NCBI RefSeq assembly: GCF_001640805.2
Contig: NC_066838.1
Coordinates: forward strand, 18,658,749-18,722,748
DNA from: Lates calcarifer
Lineage: Eukaryota; Chordata; Actinopteri; Centropomidae
Direction of reading: 5' to 3'
Length of the DNA stretch: 64,000 nt
Shown piece after piece: positions 1 to 14,430 of the stretch (position 1 is the first letter of the stretch; the number at the start of each line of letters is the position of its first letter). The position numbers were made by a program, and so were the translations under genes. The notes below the pieces were generated by a model. The model worked only from the letters and a program-made list of their open reading frames with translations, was not told the origin of the DNA and did not search any database.

Positions 1-1733
1 AGATTGAGCCTTGGGTCGCCACCTCTTTACTGGCCCATTGGCTGTAAAATCATCTTAATCTTGGGGAGGTATTTGTGAAGGGATGCAGCTATGATGCAAC
101 TCACTTAACACTGACAGATTCTCTGTTGGTTTATTATCTTGTTTTTAAGGCTTATATTAACATGGTTGTGATTATTGCATTTAATGTGGACTATATACCT
201 TTTAAAAGCAGCATAATGGTAAACATTTCTTCAAAAAATATGTTATGTTCAGAATATGTTGAGAAATTTAATTTGAAAATAAGTGACCCAAAGATTGAGT
301 CCCTTGCCACATTCCTTGGTTCTACTGATAAAAATGAAAATAGTAAGTATAAAAAGACAGAAATATTACATAAATGACAAAATTATAAATAGGTGTTTTT
401 GAATTAATATTTGAGCTTATATTTTGAAAATCCAATTAGAAAGCTTTTGAGAATCACAATTTAATATAAAAATACATTTAAAAAGATCACCTCCCTGTGT
501 GACTCAAGCAGTGTTGAAACATCCTCCTGAGGATGATGACAGGCCACTGTACAAACCTGTCCTCCATTTTCTCCTGTCTCCACTTTTTTTTAAATGACTC
601 TACCTTGAAATGATTGTTTTAACTGCTTAGTAATCTCTGTGCAATTATCTGAGCATTTCCTCAGTTTTCAGTTGCAATTCCATGGACTCACACTTCTGAA
701 CACCAGACTGCAATTTGGGGACACAAAATGAACTGATTAGCATGATGATTAGTCATTAGTATGCTAATCATAAGCAATTCACATATTTTATTCATATTGT
801 TGCAGACTTGTTTTTCTCCTGCTGAAATTGTGTACACATCCCATTTTATTTTCTTATTGTAAACATGCAAGTCAATCTACTGTACAGTGAGAATAGTGAT
901 TTAACCTATAGTGCATCTTAATGTCAGCAATTGTACATACAATAACTAATAGATACATATAAGATAAATTCACTTGTAATATTAATGCTAACCATAAAGA
1001 ACATAATTATGTTCTATATGTTGTTGCTTCCATCCTCCTTTTCAGGATAAATGTGGTTACTGAAAAAGTGCTACATAAAAAGGTTGTAAAATGCAATTCA
1101 AATACGAAAGAAAGTAACGCTAAATATTTATAAAACCCTTGTTTTGACAGCAAGGCTGTCTGCAACAGGGTGTTTAAAATATAAATATGTCTTATTAGGT
1201 AATCCCACAAAGAGTGATACTGTCAGAAACGTTGATGTGCAGCCCCTGTGCTGATGCTGTCTGCTCTTTGTTTTCATCATCCTCTAACTGTGATTGCTGT
1301 TGTACATTTTTCTTGACTTGTATGCACTGAGAGTGTGTGGAGTACAATACCGCTGCAGTGTACCACTTGTGTCTTGGTGATGGAGGGATTGGCATCTGTG
1401 CGTTTCACTGGGGAAGTAATGCATAACCTAATAACCACTCACTCAACAATTCAATAAAAGGCATCAATATAATTTGGTCTGCCCCTCTGGGGACAATTGA
1501 TGAAATTTACCTCACACCTGGACGTGCTGCACAGAGACACCTGAGACATTTGCCGCATGTATTCATCACACCACCTTTTATTTTAAGTCACTACACTGGC
1601 ATCTCCACAGTGTATAGCCTCTAAAGATACTGAAATCACTTAAAGGCTGGATGCTCTTATTTGTCTGTGCTCCTTTAGTATAGCATTTGTTTAGCATGAC
1701 CTAAATTGCTGTGAAGTGAGTGCCTCAGCAGCT

Positions 1734-1824
1734 CTGTCTCGCCTCTCTCTTTCTCCCTCCTTACGTCTCTCTCTGTCTCTTTGTATGCCTCCTTTTCTCT
1801 TTCATTCTCTCTCTCTCGCACACA
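1734..1824 (+). repeat. Pyrimidine-rich CT low-complexity tract
   Basis: About 90 bases of almost pure C/T with repeated CTCT and TCTC units, followed by a short CA run. It is a simple-sequence tract. The 62- and 77-codon open frames that cross it are low-complexity artefacts. Confidence 0.8.
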
Positions 1825-4800
1825 CACAAATACATGCACACGATTTACAAACAAGCAAAACAAGCTGAGAGGACAGTTTTAAAAAAACACAAAAAAACAA
1901 ACAGCTTTTGCCAGATATTATTTACATGCGTAGTGAAGTATTGTGGGATGTAGGAATCAGTGAGGTGGGCTGGCCAATGATATTTCAGGAATGTTGAGTG
2001 AATCATCTACCAAATCTCTCTCCTTGGTGGGTTTTCTTTCCTCTTCTGATTTTACCTTCCTGAAGGGATCAACTATGCAAAGAAGTTAAATCCCACATCT
2101 TCAGAAGACTATTCCTTTTCTTCTGTTGGGATTCTGATGTAGCATTTGTCACTCATTCAAAGGAAATGCCGTTTCCACGAATCCACAGAATTAGACAGCC
2201 ATGATTCAACAGACATTCAACCTAGATGCAGGTTTAACATATATTTTTTTTATTTGGCATCAACACATCAAAGTGCACCGAGCAGGGACGGGGGGGCAGG
2301 TACTCGTGTTGATCTGGTGACAGCCCCTGTGTGACAGCCAGCACACGGTGTGGATTTAGTCAACATATGACCTCCATGATAACCAGTATGGGGGCACTAA
2401 ATCGCTTCAAATTTTGTACATGTGTTGCTAGGCAACAGCATAATCGGTCTCCGTCTCTCCCTCCTTATATGGCTCTCTACTGGGATTGCTGTGCCGCTAT
2501 CACTGAAAATGGTTAATTAACTTCTACAAAAAGTCCATTAATGGTGCAGATTAGGCTTCTGAGGGTTAAAAAGCACATCGAGGCTACGCAGAAAAATACA
2601 CCAACGTACAAATGCATGTCAAAAATTAAAAGAGCCTTTGAAATGAGTTATCCCAGAACTATGCATCTGGTTGTATTCTCACAATAGCTGAAATGACTGC
2701 TATAAACAATATTATCAATATAAAATACAGTTATATGGCAAATTGGACACACTGGTTCACACACTGACCAATGTAAAGAGATAACCTGTTGGGATTGATT
2801 CTCAGAATGAGCAAACAATTTAACACAATTACAAGAGTTGTTCCATTAAATACAACCCAAAACAACACATTCACACACTAATAGTCTAGATTTATAATGT
2901 CATATAATGAGCAAACACAATACACACAAATGAAACATTAATTTTACTGATACTGATACTGGGCTAATACTGACATTTTATTTAATATATCATGGCCATA
3001 ACAATGTGACACTGAATAAACCTTCCATTTACAATGAAATATGTGAAATATGTACAGATATATTACAGTAAATAGGATATCTAAATGTATAGATTCATAG
3101 TTAAGTGGCATATAAATAGCTAAAATCCTCATGAATTTTAGGTTAGTTCACCTACAATAATATATGTTTGTAATGTGTTTATTATAACTATTTGATCACA
3201 CTGATTACAATAATAATAAGAGCAACACATAGAAATTCCAATACAGACTCTTTAGAGCTATATGTCGTGTTCAGTGAGATGACTCTTATCATGCCTGCCA
3301 TTTAAATAAAAAGTGACAAGAAGAAAATCAGTCTAATGAAAATAACTGGCTGTAACGTGAGACTTTAATTGGATACAAATATATGATGTAAGGTTTTGGT
3401 GGGATTCTCATATGTTTCCTAATTTACCATTTAACAGCCAAGCGTCTTTACAATACACAGATTCTTCTAGTGTTTAATTTCATATAATATTTTGAATTCT
3501 CTGCCAATGTGCAACCTGAGTATTTTCATATGTCCAAATAAGGACATACTTTATACAGCTACCTGACACTTTCCCTAAACCACCTGGGTAAAACAAGTAA
3601 CAATACACTCTCTGGCATCACTATGAATGTGTTTAGTTGTGTTTCCAAACAAGCAAATAACCATGAGTCAAACGATGCAGAAAAGTGGATGAATTTATAA
3701 GTTCTTTGTTAAATTGTACATCATGACTTCATTTAAAACATGGGAAACCTCAGTGAGGTTGACCTCAGCAGTTGGTATTTGACCTGAGCAATTCTGTCTG
3801 ACACAAGAATAAATGACTTTTTTCTTACAACTCATGTTTTAAAAACTGCTTAAGTGCTTACAGTGATGACACTAGATTAATGTAGATCAAAAGGTTGCCC
3901 ATAGATGTGAATGGTTACTCTGTTAGGTATTTCCTGAAAAAATATCACCATAAAAAGTGTATTAAAAGCTATTTGGACCTCAGCTTGAACTGTTTTCTGT
4001 ATCTTCCTACCTAAGCTTACATAGATATTTGAAACTGAATATATTTTGAATCTGAAACTCAATGTATGTTAATAAAATGCTTCAGTGAAACAATTAAGTA
4101 AATCTCTGCATATCAAACACTCTTTCTCAGATGACAAATAGAATTATTCTCCAGAATTTAATTGTTTTGGAGCTTATTGTTAGTGCTCTTTTTTTTTGCA
4201 TTAAGACTTGCAGTTCAGCTCCCATGATTCTTTGCTTAGTAAGGCTGCCATGTCCTAATTACAACCAGGGTTGCAGACTAATAGATGAAAAAATACAAAT
4301 AATAGGATTAAAGCAATTTGATTACAAATGAAGGGCAAATCCACAATAATCAGATTCGTGATCATCTGGAAGGGGGGAGTTGATTATTCTATGAAGGGAA
4401 GATTATGCACAAAATTAGCTTGACTTAATGGTTAGCAAAAGACACCCTTAAAATTACTGTCTATGAACTGGCAAAATTTTCATATTAACTCCACATTCTA
4501 CAGATAGATTAAAGGCAGGCAAATCCATACATTATAATCTGGAGGTTTTAAATGTGCAGTGAGAAAACAGTTGGCATGTGGTGGTGGAGATTTAAAGTTG
4601 GACTACAGAAATTTTCATGCAACACATAAGCACTTTCAAGGCATAAAGTTCTGAATATCTGGCTTAGCTCTGAGTTGTAATTCAGACACAATGTCATTTA
4701 AAAGTGTTCATTCTGATGGTTTTCTGGCAGTGGGGTTTGCACTCGGCTCGTCTGTTATTCTGTGGAACTGGCTCATCAAATATTTTTCACCTGAGAAACC

Positions 4801-6849
4801 ACCACACAAAAGGAGGCGGCGGTTTCACTGCACATGAAACGTGTCTGCGTCAGGGAGTGAAGGGAGACGAAAGGTCCATCATCGCCAAATGGGGGGGAGC
4901 CCATGACATGGAGCTCTCCAAATGCAAGCTTTGACAGAAGCCTGCAAACCTTTCTCACCACGCTGCCCCTGCTAATCTCCTCCATTCAACCGCATCACTA
5001 TGGAAACTGACTGGATGTCTCACCCTTACTGTCTAACTTGTGCCATGCAGCCATGTCCGCCACTGACATGGAGGTTGTGCAACAAAATGTTGGCTGATCA
5101 CTGTACCACTACGCGCCACATCTGTGACATTATTGGATATTATTGGCTGCAAAATTGCTGCAGAACCCCTAGGTTAATGTGTTTTGGAATTTGGAAGATT
5201 GCTCTGGAGGAGACAATCACTGTAGTATAAGCTCTGTGAAAGAGTAAGCACTTGAGCCTTTAAAAGAAAAACTTGGCTGTGTGGTGGGGAGAGTTTGAGG
5301 TGGATGGAGCAAATTTTCATATTCCTGCGCCTGCTACCTATTTCATTTCTTTGCCTTTCCTCTGGCAAAGTTGCAGGAGAATATTTGTCATGGTTTTAAA
5401 AGGTTTATCAGCTTCAAAGCTGAGGGAGCTGGTCGTCCAACCCATCAGTGAGACCACGCAATCCTTCCAGCACTGACAAGAATGGGTTAGAGCATGTGGA
5501 CAAAATTCCCCAGCTAAGCTCCCAATTCAGAGCTTTTACATAAAGCTTGGAGAAGCACATTTGCATTTGCCATTGACGTCAGCTTTAATCCATCCCAAAC
5601 CACTTCTTCAACCCCCTCAACATCTTGCAGAAGAGCTTCAGTAATTGCTAATTACAGGAGAAAGATGGTTACAATCACTAGCTGCTTCAGTCTGGTCAGC
5701 GCTAACACCGATAGCCTGAGACAAACAGGAGTGCGCTTGAGTCCACAGGTAAACGTTGACTAAACATAACTGAGTGAAAATGAAGACTGTGCTGCGTGCA
5801 ATCTTGAGATAGTCCCAGTTCAAGCTTTCTGGAATAAACCAGGAAACCAGCCTTGTCACACATAATTTTTATTTGCTTGTTGCTGTCATCTTACATCTTT
5901 TCATAAAAATGCCAAAAGCATGTCCAAGGACATGAATTACCTGCCTGGGTGAGTTTTTTTTTCCCTGAGCTGACCCTGATGGTGCCGGTCAACATTGCAC
6001 AGTGTTTAATTAGACGTTCCTTTGCACTTAAATGGTTGCAGTTATTCCTACTTAGGCCTGCATTATTTATTTATTCATTTTTTGATCAGTTAATTTTGGT
6101 CAGTTAATTGCTAAATCTATAATAACAAACAATTTTTAAAAATCTGTCACAAGTTTTTACAAGGGTCAACCTACTTGTTTTTTCTGACTAACACTCCAAA
6201 AACCTCCAAAAACCCAAAGGGATTCTATTGACACTACTAACAGAGACAAGCAGGAAAACTAAAATAATGAATTGATTATAAAGATTCATTATATTGAAGA
6301 CACAAGAGCAATAAACTCAAAATCTACAGTACACCAGTGGACATATTCCAGTATCCAATAATCCAATTATTTTGTCAGGGGAAATAAACCATAAGAGTAT
6401 AGGAGGGGCCAGAATTAATTGTCATTTGTGTAACACATCAGCAAATAGTGAACTATTAAATAAATAAATTATGTCCTTAATGAATGATTCATACATCTAG
6501 CATTGCAACAACACTATTTTAAAGGGTGAGCTAGGACCAACTCATTTGTTGTTGAGACAGATGTTGTTGATTGTGTCTCAGTGGAGAAAAGAGCATCTGG
6601 ACTGACGTATTTGGCCAAGTAAAATATTTGTACACAGGTTTTGGGCAAATTCATGTTTTGTTTTTTTTTTCATCTTTTTTGCAGGTTGCAGGAAAACTTA
6701 TACACAAAGAAAAGCTTTACCCAGACAGAGACACACCGTGTGATGTGCATTTTAATGCTAACATGCTCACAACAGAGACTATCCTCCTGTAAAAAAAAAA
6801 CAGCCCCATAGATTGTTTGTGCCAGCAACTTATTACATTTGAACAAAGT

Positions 6850-7080
6850 CAATAATTTAACCTCTTGGCACCATGAATGTCTTTACCAAATTTCATGACA
6901 GTCCATCCAATAGTTGCCAAGGCATACTAATAAATGCCAAAAATAGATGAAGATTAGGAAATCACCAAAGTCATTAGGAATCATCCTCTGGGTGTCATGA
7001 ATATCTGTGCAAAATTTTAATGGCAAAAAGTGGTGGACCAACCACCTGACTAACCCTGCCGTCCTTAGGGCCACACAGCC
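6850..7080 (+). repeat. Truncated dispersed teleost repeat
   Basis: The segment contains phrases such as ACCAAATTTCATGACAGTCC, CCATCCAATAGTTG, ATCACCAAAGTCATTAGGA and AGTGGTGGACCAACC. From memory these are typical of a very abundant interspersed repeat of percomorph fish, whose formal family name I cannot give. Related phrases occur at 10.43-11.0 kb in the same orientation, which supports a repeat. The copy is short and diverged, with no coding capacity. Confidence 0.6.
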
Positions 7081-10000
7081 AGTACAGTTATAAACTGCAC
7101 CTGAACTTCAGTATTTTGTTCACATGTTGTGGAGATGCAGAGAGGCTGTCTAAATAATTTCAAAAGCTTCCTGCCAGAGCAGATCCACACTGGCATTTAT
7201 CTCCACAAATATAATACAAAATACTGCAGGGCACATTACAAAATATAGAAAACCATCAAAGGAAACCTTTGATGCAGGTTATATTTTAAGTTGAGCTACT
7301 CAGCTACTCATCTGTCAAATGTTTAGTTCTGACATTAGATCTGACTTGATGCAGGCAAATACTAATCTTAAAGGACACAGACTGGGATCAGGAGCAAGAA
7401 AAGAAATAATCCAAGGTCCCTACTTTTCAGTGAGCTTTTTGACTTTCCAACAAGAAATGTTAATGATGGTGACTTTATACATGAGGCTTTGCCTCAGGGG
7501 CCTCCTGACCCCATGGGTCCCTCTGCCTGTGCCTGGTAGGACAGTTCCGTAATTAATCCATGACCATGAGGCTACTAGAATTGCATTATAAGTAAAATAG
7601 AGAATTTCGTTGACTCAGGCAATATTTAAACATAGCGCATTTCCTCCAAAATGGGGTATAGTGTGTTATTGAGGCAGTAAAATCTTAACAAAACAAATCA
7701 GTCAAAGCTTGTGAGGAAATTTTTTGCAGTGGGACAGTGAGGGCCTCAGATTATGTTTTGCAGAGAATAAGTGGCTTTGACTTTATTTTTAACTAGAAAA
7801 TAAATACAATTAGAAATAGGTTACATTGCAAACTGTGTTAAACACTGAAGTGAAATCATGGGACAGCTGATTCTCCAGTTCACTAGTTTAGAAACTACAC
7901 TGTGTCGGCCACCAGTACACTGGCTGCAAAATTAACTGACACTATATAAAAATGCTAACCCACTTTCTGGTGTATTCTTTTGGTTATAAGCTGCATTATT
8001 GTACATCTGGCCCACACACGTGTACTGTGTGTTTCTCACTAGAGATGCTGGCTGCTCTTATTTGTCAGTTTGACATAATAGTGCTATAAACTGCACAACA
8101 AAAATCCCAAACTTGTTAGATTTATCACCCCACAGCCTCCACAGAGGGAGACCCATGACTTGCCATTCTTGCTTGTGTGCTTTGGCTGCAAGTTCTGTCT
8201 AACTTATGTCCTCCGTGGTTTCCCATGTCTCCCCATGGTACAGTAAACTGTACAAAGTAAACCACATTTTATTTAGAGAGCTGCAATATTCCATGGGCAC
8301 AAACCAGTAGCAGACTGGAAAATGGATTTAAAGTTGCCCAATTAATCAGTGTGATGAGTGTTTTAGCACATGGGCAGATTCCATTTGGGACTTTTCCACT
8401 GGGGGCATTACAGAGTTCCACGATTTTTGGAAATTTATCAGCATCTATTTTCTCTTTGCTTTAAAACACACTGTAGTTATGGCTCCCTGCCCCAGCTTCA
8501 CTTTTACTTTGAACATAGTACCTTATATATGACTGCTTTTTATCTATTTTTGAACAGCCTTAAGGTTCTGTGCTTCTTTACATGTAAATAGCAACTATCC
8601 TAACAGGATTGTTAGTTCTGTTTTTGTCTCTTTAACCTTTGTGGTCTCCGTTAGAGCAGAAAAGTTTCTGTGCCTTTGCACATAAATATGGATGCATTAG
8701 GACTAAGAGGTGGAAAAATTAAAGCATGCTGGATAAATGCAAGACCCCAGAGCCATTGTAGGACAGAGTCACATTCACAGTAGAACTGCAGTTGCATCAA
8801 AGGCTGCCCTTTTAATCTCAAGTAGATTTGCTTTCTTGTATGTAACTAGTGACTGGGCTAAATGATGCTATTTAACCTTTTGCACTGCGTTGGGATAAAG
8901 AACATGGATCACCATTTAATTTATGAGAAAGGCTGTGGAGACATGTTAATATGCTGCTGTCACTGTCAGACATGACATACATGAAGACAAACCCAGAGGT
9001 AGAGAGTGGGTGCCACATGCCTAACGGTGTGTGTGTGCGTGCGTTGGGATACGTATAGTCTATACACATCTAGAGATGGCATATGAGCTTGTGTAACGAA
9101 CCCAATGTACATTATATGTGCATGCATGGATGCTTGTCGTGTGTTCTGGTAGAAATGTGAATGATCACTGCAGTGTATGAGCAGAATGATGCAACACCTC
9201 CAATGTATCCATCTCCTAAAATGGAACAGATGCATGAGCAAGAGATGAAGTCACTTAATTTAGTTGTTGGCAATGGCATCAGGAAACACTGACCTTTCGT
9301 TGGTTCCTTGAGGCCATGAAGTGAGTCACATGACAGCCGGATATTTACAGTGCCTCTCGTCACTGGCCCTGTCAAATCACAGCACACTTCACTGAAGCCT
9401 AGTAGGCCCTAGGCTGGACTTCAGCTACGCAGACAGATGCAAAGGTGTTTTTTTTCCCTCTTTTAGCCCGAACGTACTGCCAACCCTGAATAACACAGAA
9501 GAACACGAGGGCATTAGGGGACGTGCGTGTATGTTGGTTTGCGTTTGTGACAGTTTGTGTGTGTGCGTTTGCAGTGAGACATACAAAGGGAGACACAGAC
9601 TGTCTGCAGGACCAATGAATTTCAGGCCAATTTATCTTATGAATGAGCCTCTGCAGGGCATTCATTCCCAGACAGTTTCATTGTATAACAAATAAAACTG
9701 TACTTCTGGACCCACATCTCACAGAGGGCAAAGCTGGACTCTTCCGAAGTTGCAATCAGAGAGTCTTTTTTTTTCTGTTGCTGTTTGATTTGTTAGAATC
9801 CGCTGAAACAAGAAATGAACAATATGATAAAATTAGGCATGCATCAAGGTTCTGCCAGATTCCATTACTCTTGTTTGTCTGAACCTTGTCTCAACCCAGA
9901 TATTCATGGGGAAAACAGAGATGTACATCTCTGTTGTAGCAAGTCTCACAGTCTGACATGCCTGTACTTGCTACCAAGGCTGAACTAGTCATCAGTTTTG

Positions 10001-10425
10001 CTTGTTGGTGGCCCCAGATGGCATCATAAAGGAGTGCAACACCAATAATAGGGTGGCATGATTTTGATTTTTTTTTTTTTTTTAACCAAAAGTGACCAAA
10101 TATTCCAAACCAAAATAAAAATGATAATTGGATGGGGATGGAGCGCTTCCCTCTGTTATATTCTCACTTCATGAGGCCGATTATATTGGTGTATTGTGAC
10201 ACAGAATCTCACCTGCTGCAGCTTTAATGCTCACAGTCTGTTCAAAGCTCCAACAGCATCCTAGTCACGCAGGCATTTCAAAACATTTCCTCTTGGACAC
10301 AACACAGAGCACAGATTAGTACTGGCCAATAGCAAATATCAGGACAGAAATACAGTAGCAGAGCCTTATACCTGGTTTATGAGAACAAGAGTCTGCATGT
10401 TGGCTGCTAAGTCAGGCTGTACTCA

Positions 10426-11000
10426 GGCACAGCAGTGCTGTGAGCTAAATGCTAATGTCAGCAGTGGTCACAATGACAATGTTAACATGCTAATGTTTTG
10501 CAGCTACAATGTGTGCCATATTACTTTAGTATGTTAGCATGCTGACATTTTAATACTATTACATTTTAGTTCACTTTAATCATTAGTAGAACTGATGATG
10601 ATGCTCAATGAAAAGTCAGAAGGTCACAAGAAATCCCTCCTGTGGAGATCACAAGTGTAGTGTACCAAATTTAGCAGAAATCTACACAATAGTTATGGGG
10701 ACATTTCACCCAAAACCAGAAATGTCAACCTGCAAGACTAAAAGTCTGGGGTCACCAATGTCATTGGGATACTGTACATAGTCTGGGGACCATAACTAAT
10801 TTTATGCTAATCCATCAAGTAGGTGTAGAGATATTTCACTGGAGAAGTGAAACATTTGACCTGCTGGTGGTGCCAGATGAAAAGTCAGGGTCATTAGGAT
10901 TCATTGTCTGGAAAAAATGCCCATCTGTTCTACTCTATAATTTAATGGCAATCCCTCCAGTGGTTGTTGACACATTTATCTCAAAAGATTACCTACATTT
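10426..11000 (+). repeat. Second, longer copy of the dispersed teleost repeat
   Basis: The copy starts with the motif series GCTAAATGCTAATGTCAGCA and TTAGCATGCTGACA. It continues with AAATGTCAACCT, CAATGTCATTGGGA, GTAGAGATATTTCACTGG, GTGGTGCCAGATGAAAAGTC and ATGGCAATCCCTCCAGTGG. The order of phrases is that of the abundant percomorph repeat seen truncated at 6.85 kb. Internal phrases recur within the copy (for example the AGATATTTCACT and AATGGCAATCC themes), as expected for that family. The open frames of 72-87 codons crossing it are not genes. Confidence 0.6.
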
Positions 11001-12406
11001 TAATCTATGGAATCATCAGTACACTTCCATGGATTTACAAAGTTTATCTTTTTTACAAAGGAAATAATGAGTCACTTTGTAAAGTTTCTACTTCTATCCA
11101 TTCTCCAATAGGGGCCTTCGTACCTGTGGATGTACAATTTAATGCTGATTTTAATAAGGATGCTCAGATGTTTAACATTTAATTTATTTAATGATAAAAA
11201 TCAATTCTCTATATTAATGTTGCTACTTGATGTACTATATTTCATCTTTTATCTTAGACAGGTTGGCAGGTTTTTCATCACCATTCTCCAGAATCTCAGT
11301 GCAGAAATGCAGTACTGAAATGTAGTAGAAAGGGGAGGGGGAGGGGGTGTGATAACAGTGAAAACTGTGTCCTGCTTTCTCTCAATACACTCTCAATAGA
11401 GCTAACTTTTGAATTCAATAATGCTGAAGTTATACCGCTGTTCATTTTACTTAGGAATGTCTGAAATTGTCAGAAACCCTGAGGGCCCTCGGATTCCATT
11501 TCAGAGAGCAGCTATTTGAGGGGAAGAGGAGAAGGCAGAGGCACTGACAAATCTAAAATGGTTGTGTGTGCATGCAGGGATAAGACAGGCAACAAGACAG
11601 GCAACTCTTGTCACAGGCTACATTTATAAGGGCTTAAAAAATACAAGTTGTTGTATTGTGCTTGCACCGTGTCTTTGTGTTTTTTTGACACTGGCTTTAA
11701 TTCCTCGTTGTTTGAGGTTCCACTGACCTTAACGCTGTATATGCAAAAATAATGACAATATTTTCCTTTTTTTCATGAAATGTATATATTTTTAATTAAT
11801 TAATTAAAACTCAGAATGTGGAAAAGTAGGCTACAGAATGTATAATTCTTTTCTTTTGAAAACCAGCAATGCACCAAATAAGGAAATATTTCATATATAT
11901 GTTATACAGGCTATGCATGTACAAAATACAAAGATGTACAGGCTGTTGTTTGGATGATAATCATGTTTGTAACCAATTCTCAAAGTTATGAAGCATCCAG
12001 GTGATAAAGAGCGCTCAGGGTCTCAAGGAACCCAAACAGAACATCTGGGTTAAAACTGTTTCAGTTGCTTCAAGAATGATTAACCCTCTTAACTTTATCA
12101 TTGAAGTCATATTAGTTCAGTAGAAATGTCTTTATGAATAGTTGTTGCAGTGACTGTCTCAGTATCCATTACTAAGCCAAAGTTTATAGAGATTATTCTC
12201 ATTTCATTTGAGAAATCCACTTTTTTTTTTCCAGAATTGCCACTGCAAAGCTTGTTTGATGATAAATCTCAAGACAGAATCTTGACCGCTCCTTTCGCTG
12301 CCACATAAGAGAAAACACATTTTCTCTCTTGCTTGAAGGGAACATCATCCACCATATATCTGAGAGGATATCTTTTCTGGGTGTCTCACACACTATCATA
12401 GAGGTT

Positions 12407-12436
12407 GGGGGGTGGTGGGGTGGGGGTGAGTTGGGG
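12407..12436 (+). other. G-rich tract with G-quadruplex pattern
   Basis: Runs of six, four, five and four G are separated by loops of about one to six bases, fitting the usual four-run G-quadruplex pattern on the plus strand. No gene lies nearby. Structure formation is inference. Confidence 0.5.
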
Positions 12437-12859
12437 TAGAAAGGGTGGGAGGCGACTTGGTGGTCCAGTGGACTGGAAAACGCTGCCCCCTGGCAGAAAG
12501 TTAGTGCGTGGCTTTATCGTCTCTAGAGCTAATGTGGCCACTGGCTCATTAGAGCTCTGATGTAAGGAACACTGCGTAACACCAAGTGCCTCAGCGCAAA
12601 GAGTTTCAGAAAGGAGCCACTGAACGCAGTGAAGCAAAGTGAAGACTAACCTCTCCCTCATCTCCAAAGACAAATCCCTCAATTTGGGTTAGACGTTGTC
12701 CCTGATGAAAATGGGCTTCTAAAGCACTCGCCGGACAGACAGAGATGCTTTCATAGTGGGGAAGAAAGGAAAAAAAAAGCACTGTGTATCATTCAGTCAC
12801 ATGCAGAGCATTCACAGCCTGCCACAACAGGAGCTGCTGACAGGTTGGTCATCAATGAA

Positions 12860-13015
12860 AGGAGACAGAGAGAGAGGGAGAGAGGAATAGATAGAGAGAG
12901 GAAGGGAGGAAAGAATAGAGAGAAAGAAAGGGGCTGACAGGCTCAGCTCCCCTTTTCCCCTCAGCAATCAAGGAGGTGAGGACACAGAAGGGAGGAGGAG
13001 GAGGAGGAGGAGAGT
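12860..13015 (+). repeat. Purine-rich GA/GGA low-complexity region
   Basis: GAGA and GGAA runs at about 12865-12935 are followed by a GGA trinucleotide repeat at 12991-13013. This is simple sequence with no coding evidence. Confidence 0.75.
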
Positions 13016-13897
13016 GAAGGACCTATGCTTCAAGCTCAGCTGCACGTCAACCCAATCATTATATCACACAAGTATTTAAATTGACACGATGTATGCTGTG
13101 TATAGTAGTAGATCTTCACAAATGCAGTCCAGCTGATTCAGTACCGCCAACATGAGATGTTACGCCTCAGGCATTTTGACATATTGCACGCTTGGAATCT
13201 ATATTTTTTTCTTGCAGGAAAAGATTTTTGGTTGATGATGGAAATGAGGCCTTTCAAAAAAAAAAAAAAAAAGCAAGTCAGTCAGATGACTATTATTATG
13301 TTAAGTAGGATTCACAGCACGATGTGAATTGCTTGTGCAACTTCAAAACATTTCACATAACCTGGTTGGAAGCAAGTATAAAAGAAATGAACCATAGCAT
13401 TTCAGTATTCAGCCTGAGACATGAAATATAATCATTTGGACTTGTGTATTTAGCTAATTTGCATGAATGGCCCTGGTGCACAAATAACCATTGTTAACCC
13501 TAATTGTGACCCCCTTCCACACACACATGCACATGTGTATTCAGTTTTGATGTGTACACGCATGCATATTGGAGGCAAAGAACAGAAAATAATACAGTCA
13601 CTCTGAGGACAAAATGTGGTGGCAGGGAGGCAGAGAGGGAGGTGGAGGGGGAAATAGCCCCGCTCATCTCCTCTCATTTTCTGTCCGCTACTACCCAGCA
13701 GAGTTTCTATGGCAACCCCTCAAAAAGCGGTGTGCGGTGAATTGTGGATTTGAGATGCGCTGTCTGATTGCGCTGTGTGGAGGAGATGGCTGGCTCTTTC
13801 GTCAGCCTTCCTCTGTAAGAGGAAATTGGTAGAGAGCTCCAATGAAACAGCACTCCATATGCTTTCTTTGATGTGTGTGCCAGTCTTTTGGTTCAGC

Positions 13898-13921
13898 GTG
13901 TGTGTGTGTGTGTGTGTGTGG
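13898..13921 (+). repeat. (GT)n microsatellite
   Basis: About twelve uninterrupted GT dinucleotides, with imperfect GT-rich sequence following. Confidence 0.9.
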
Positions 13922-14386
13922 GTGAGTGTGCACGTGTGCATGCTCAAGAAAGCTTTACATTAGAATCTAGTGCCCCCTGCAGAGCTGCTCGTCAGTCTTG
14001 GCACCCACCAGACTGTACTCAGCGCTCCAAATGAATCTGTCTGGCTGACCATGTAGACTCATCAGTATGCTTTGGGTTTCAGCCGATGGAGTCGGTGCCA
14101 CTGATGACGATTCATTTCTGTCCTGAATTCTGGCAGCAGCAATGTACAATGCAGTGCTGTGTGTTTAAATTATGAAATTTTGACAAATGACTGAGAAAAC
14201 ACACAAAGACAACCAGCGCAAAATCATTTTGCCTCAATCCACAACCCCTCCCCACCTTGCCGCCTGTCTATTTCCATGGTGGTACAACCTGTGCATGTGA
14301 CTGATGTGCGCTGATGTGAGGTCTTTGTCAGGAGATCTGTGTCTTCATCTGTGTGAGAGTAGGACATGTATGTTGTTCAGTGTGAG

Positions 14387-14430
<44 letters not shown>
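14387..14430 (+). repeat. (CT)n microsatellite
   Basis: About 44 bases of CT dinucleotides with one TTT interruption near 14412-14414. Confidence 0.9.
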
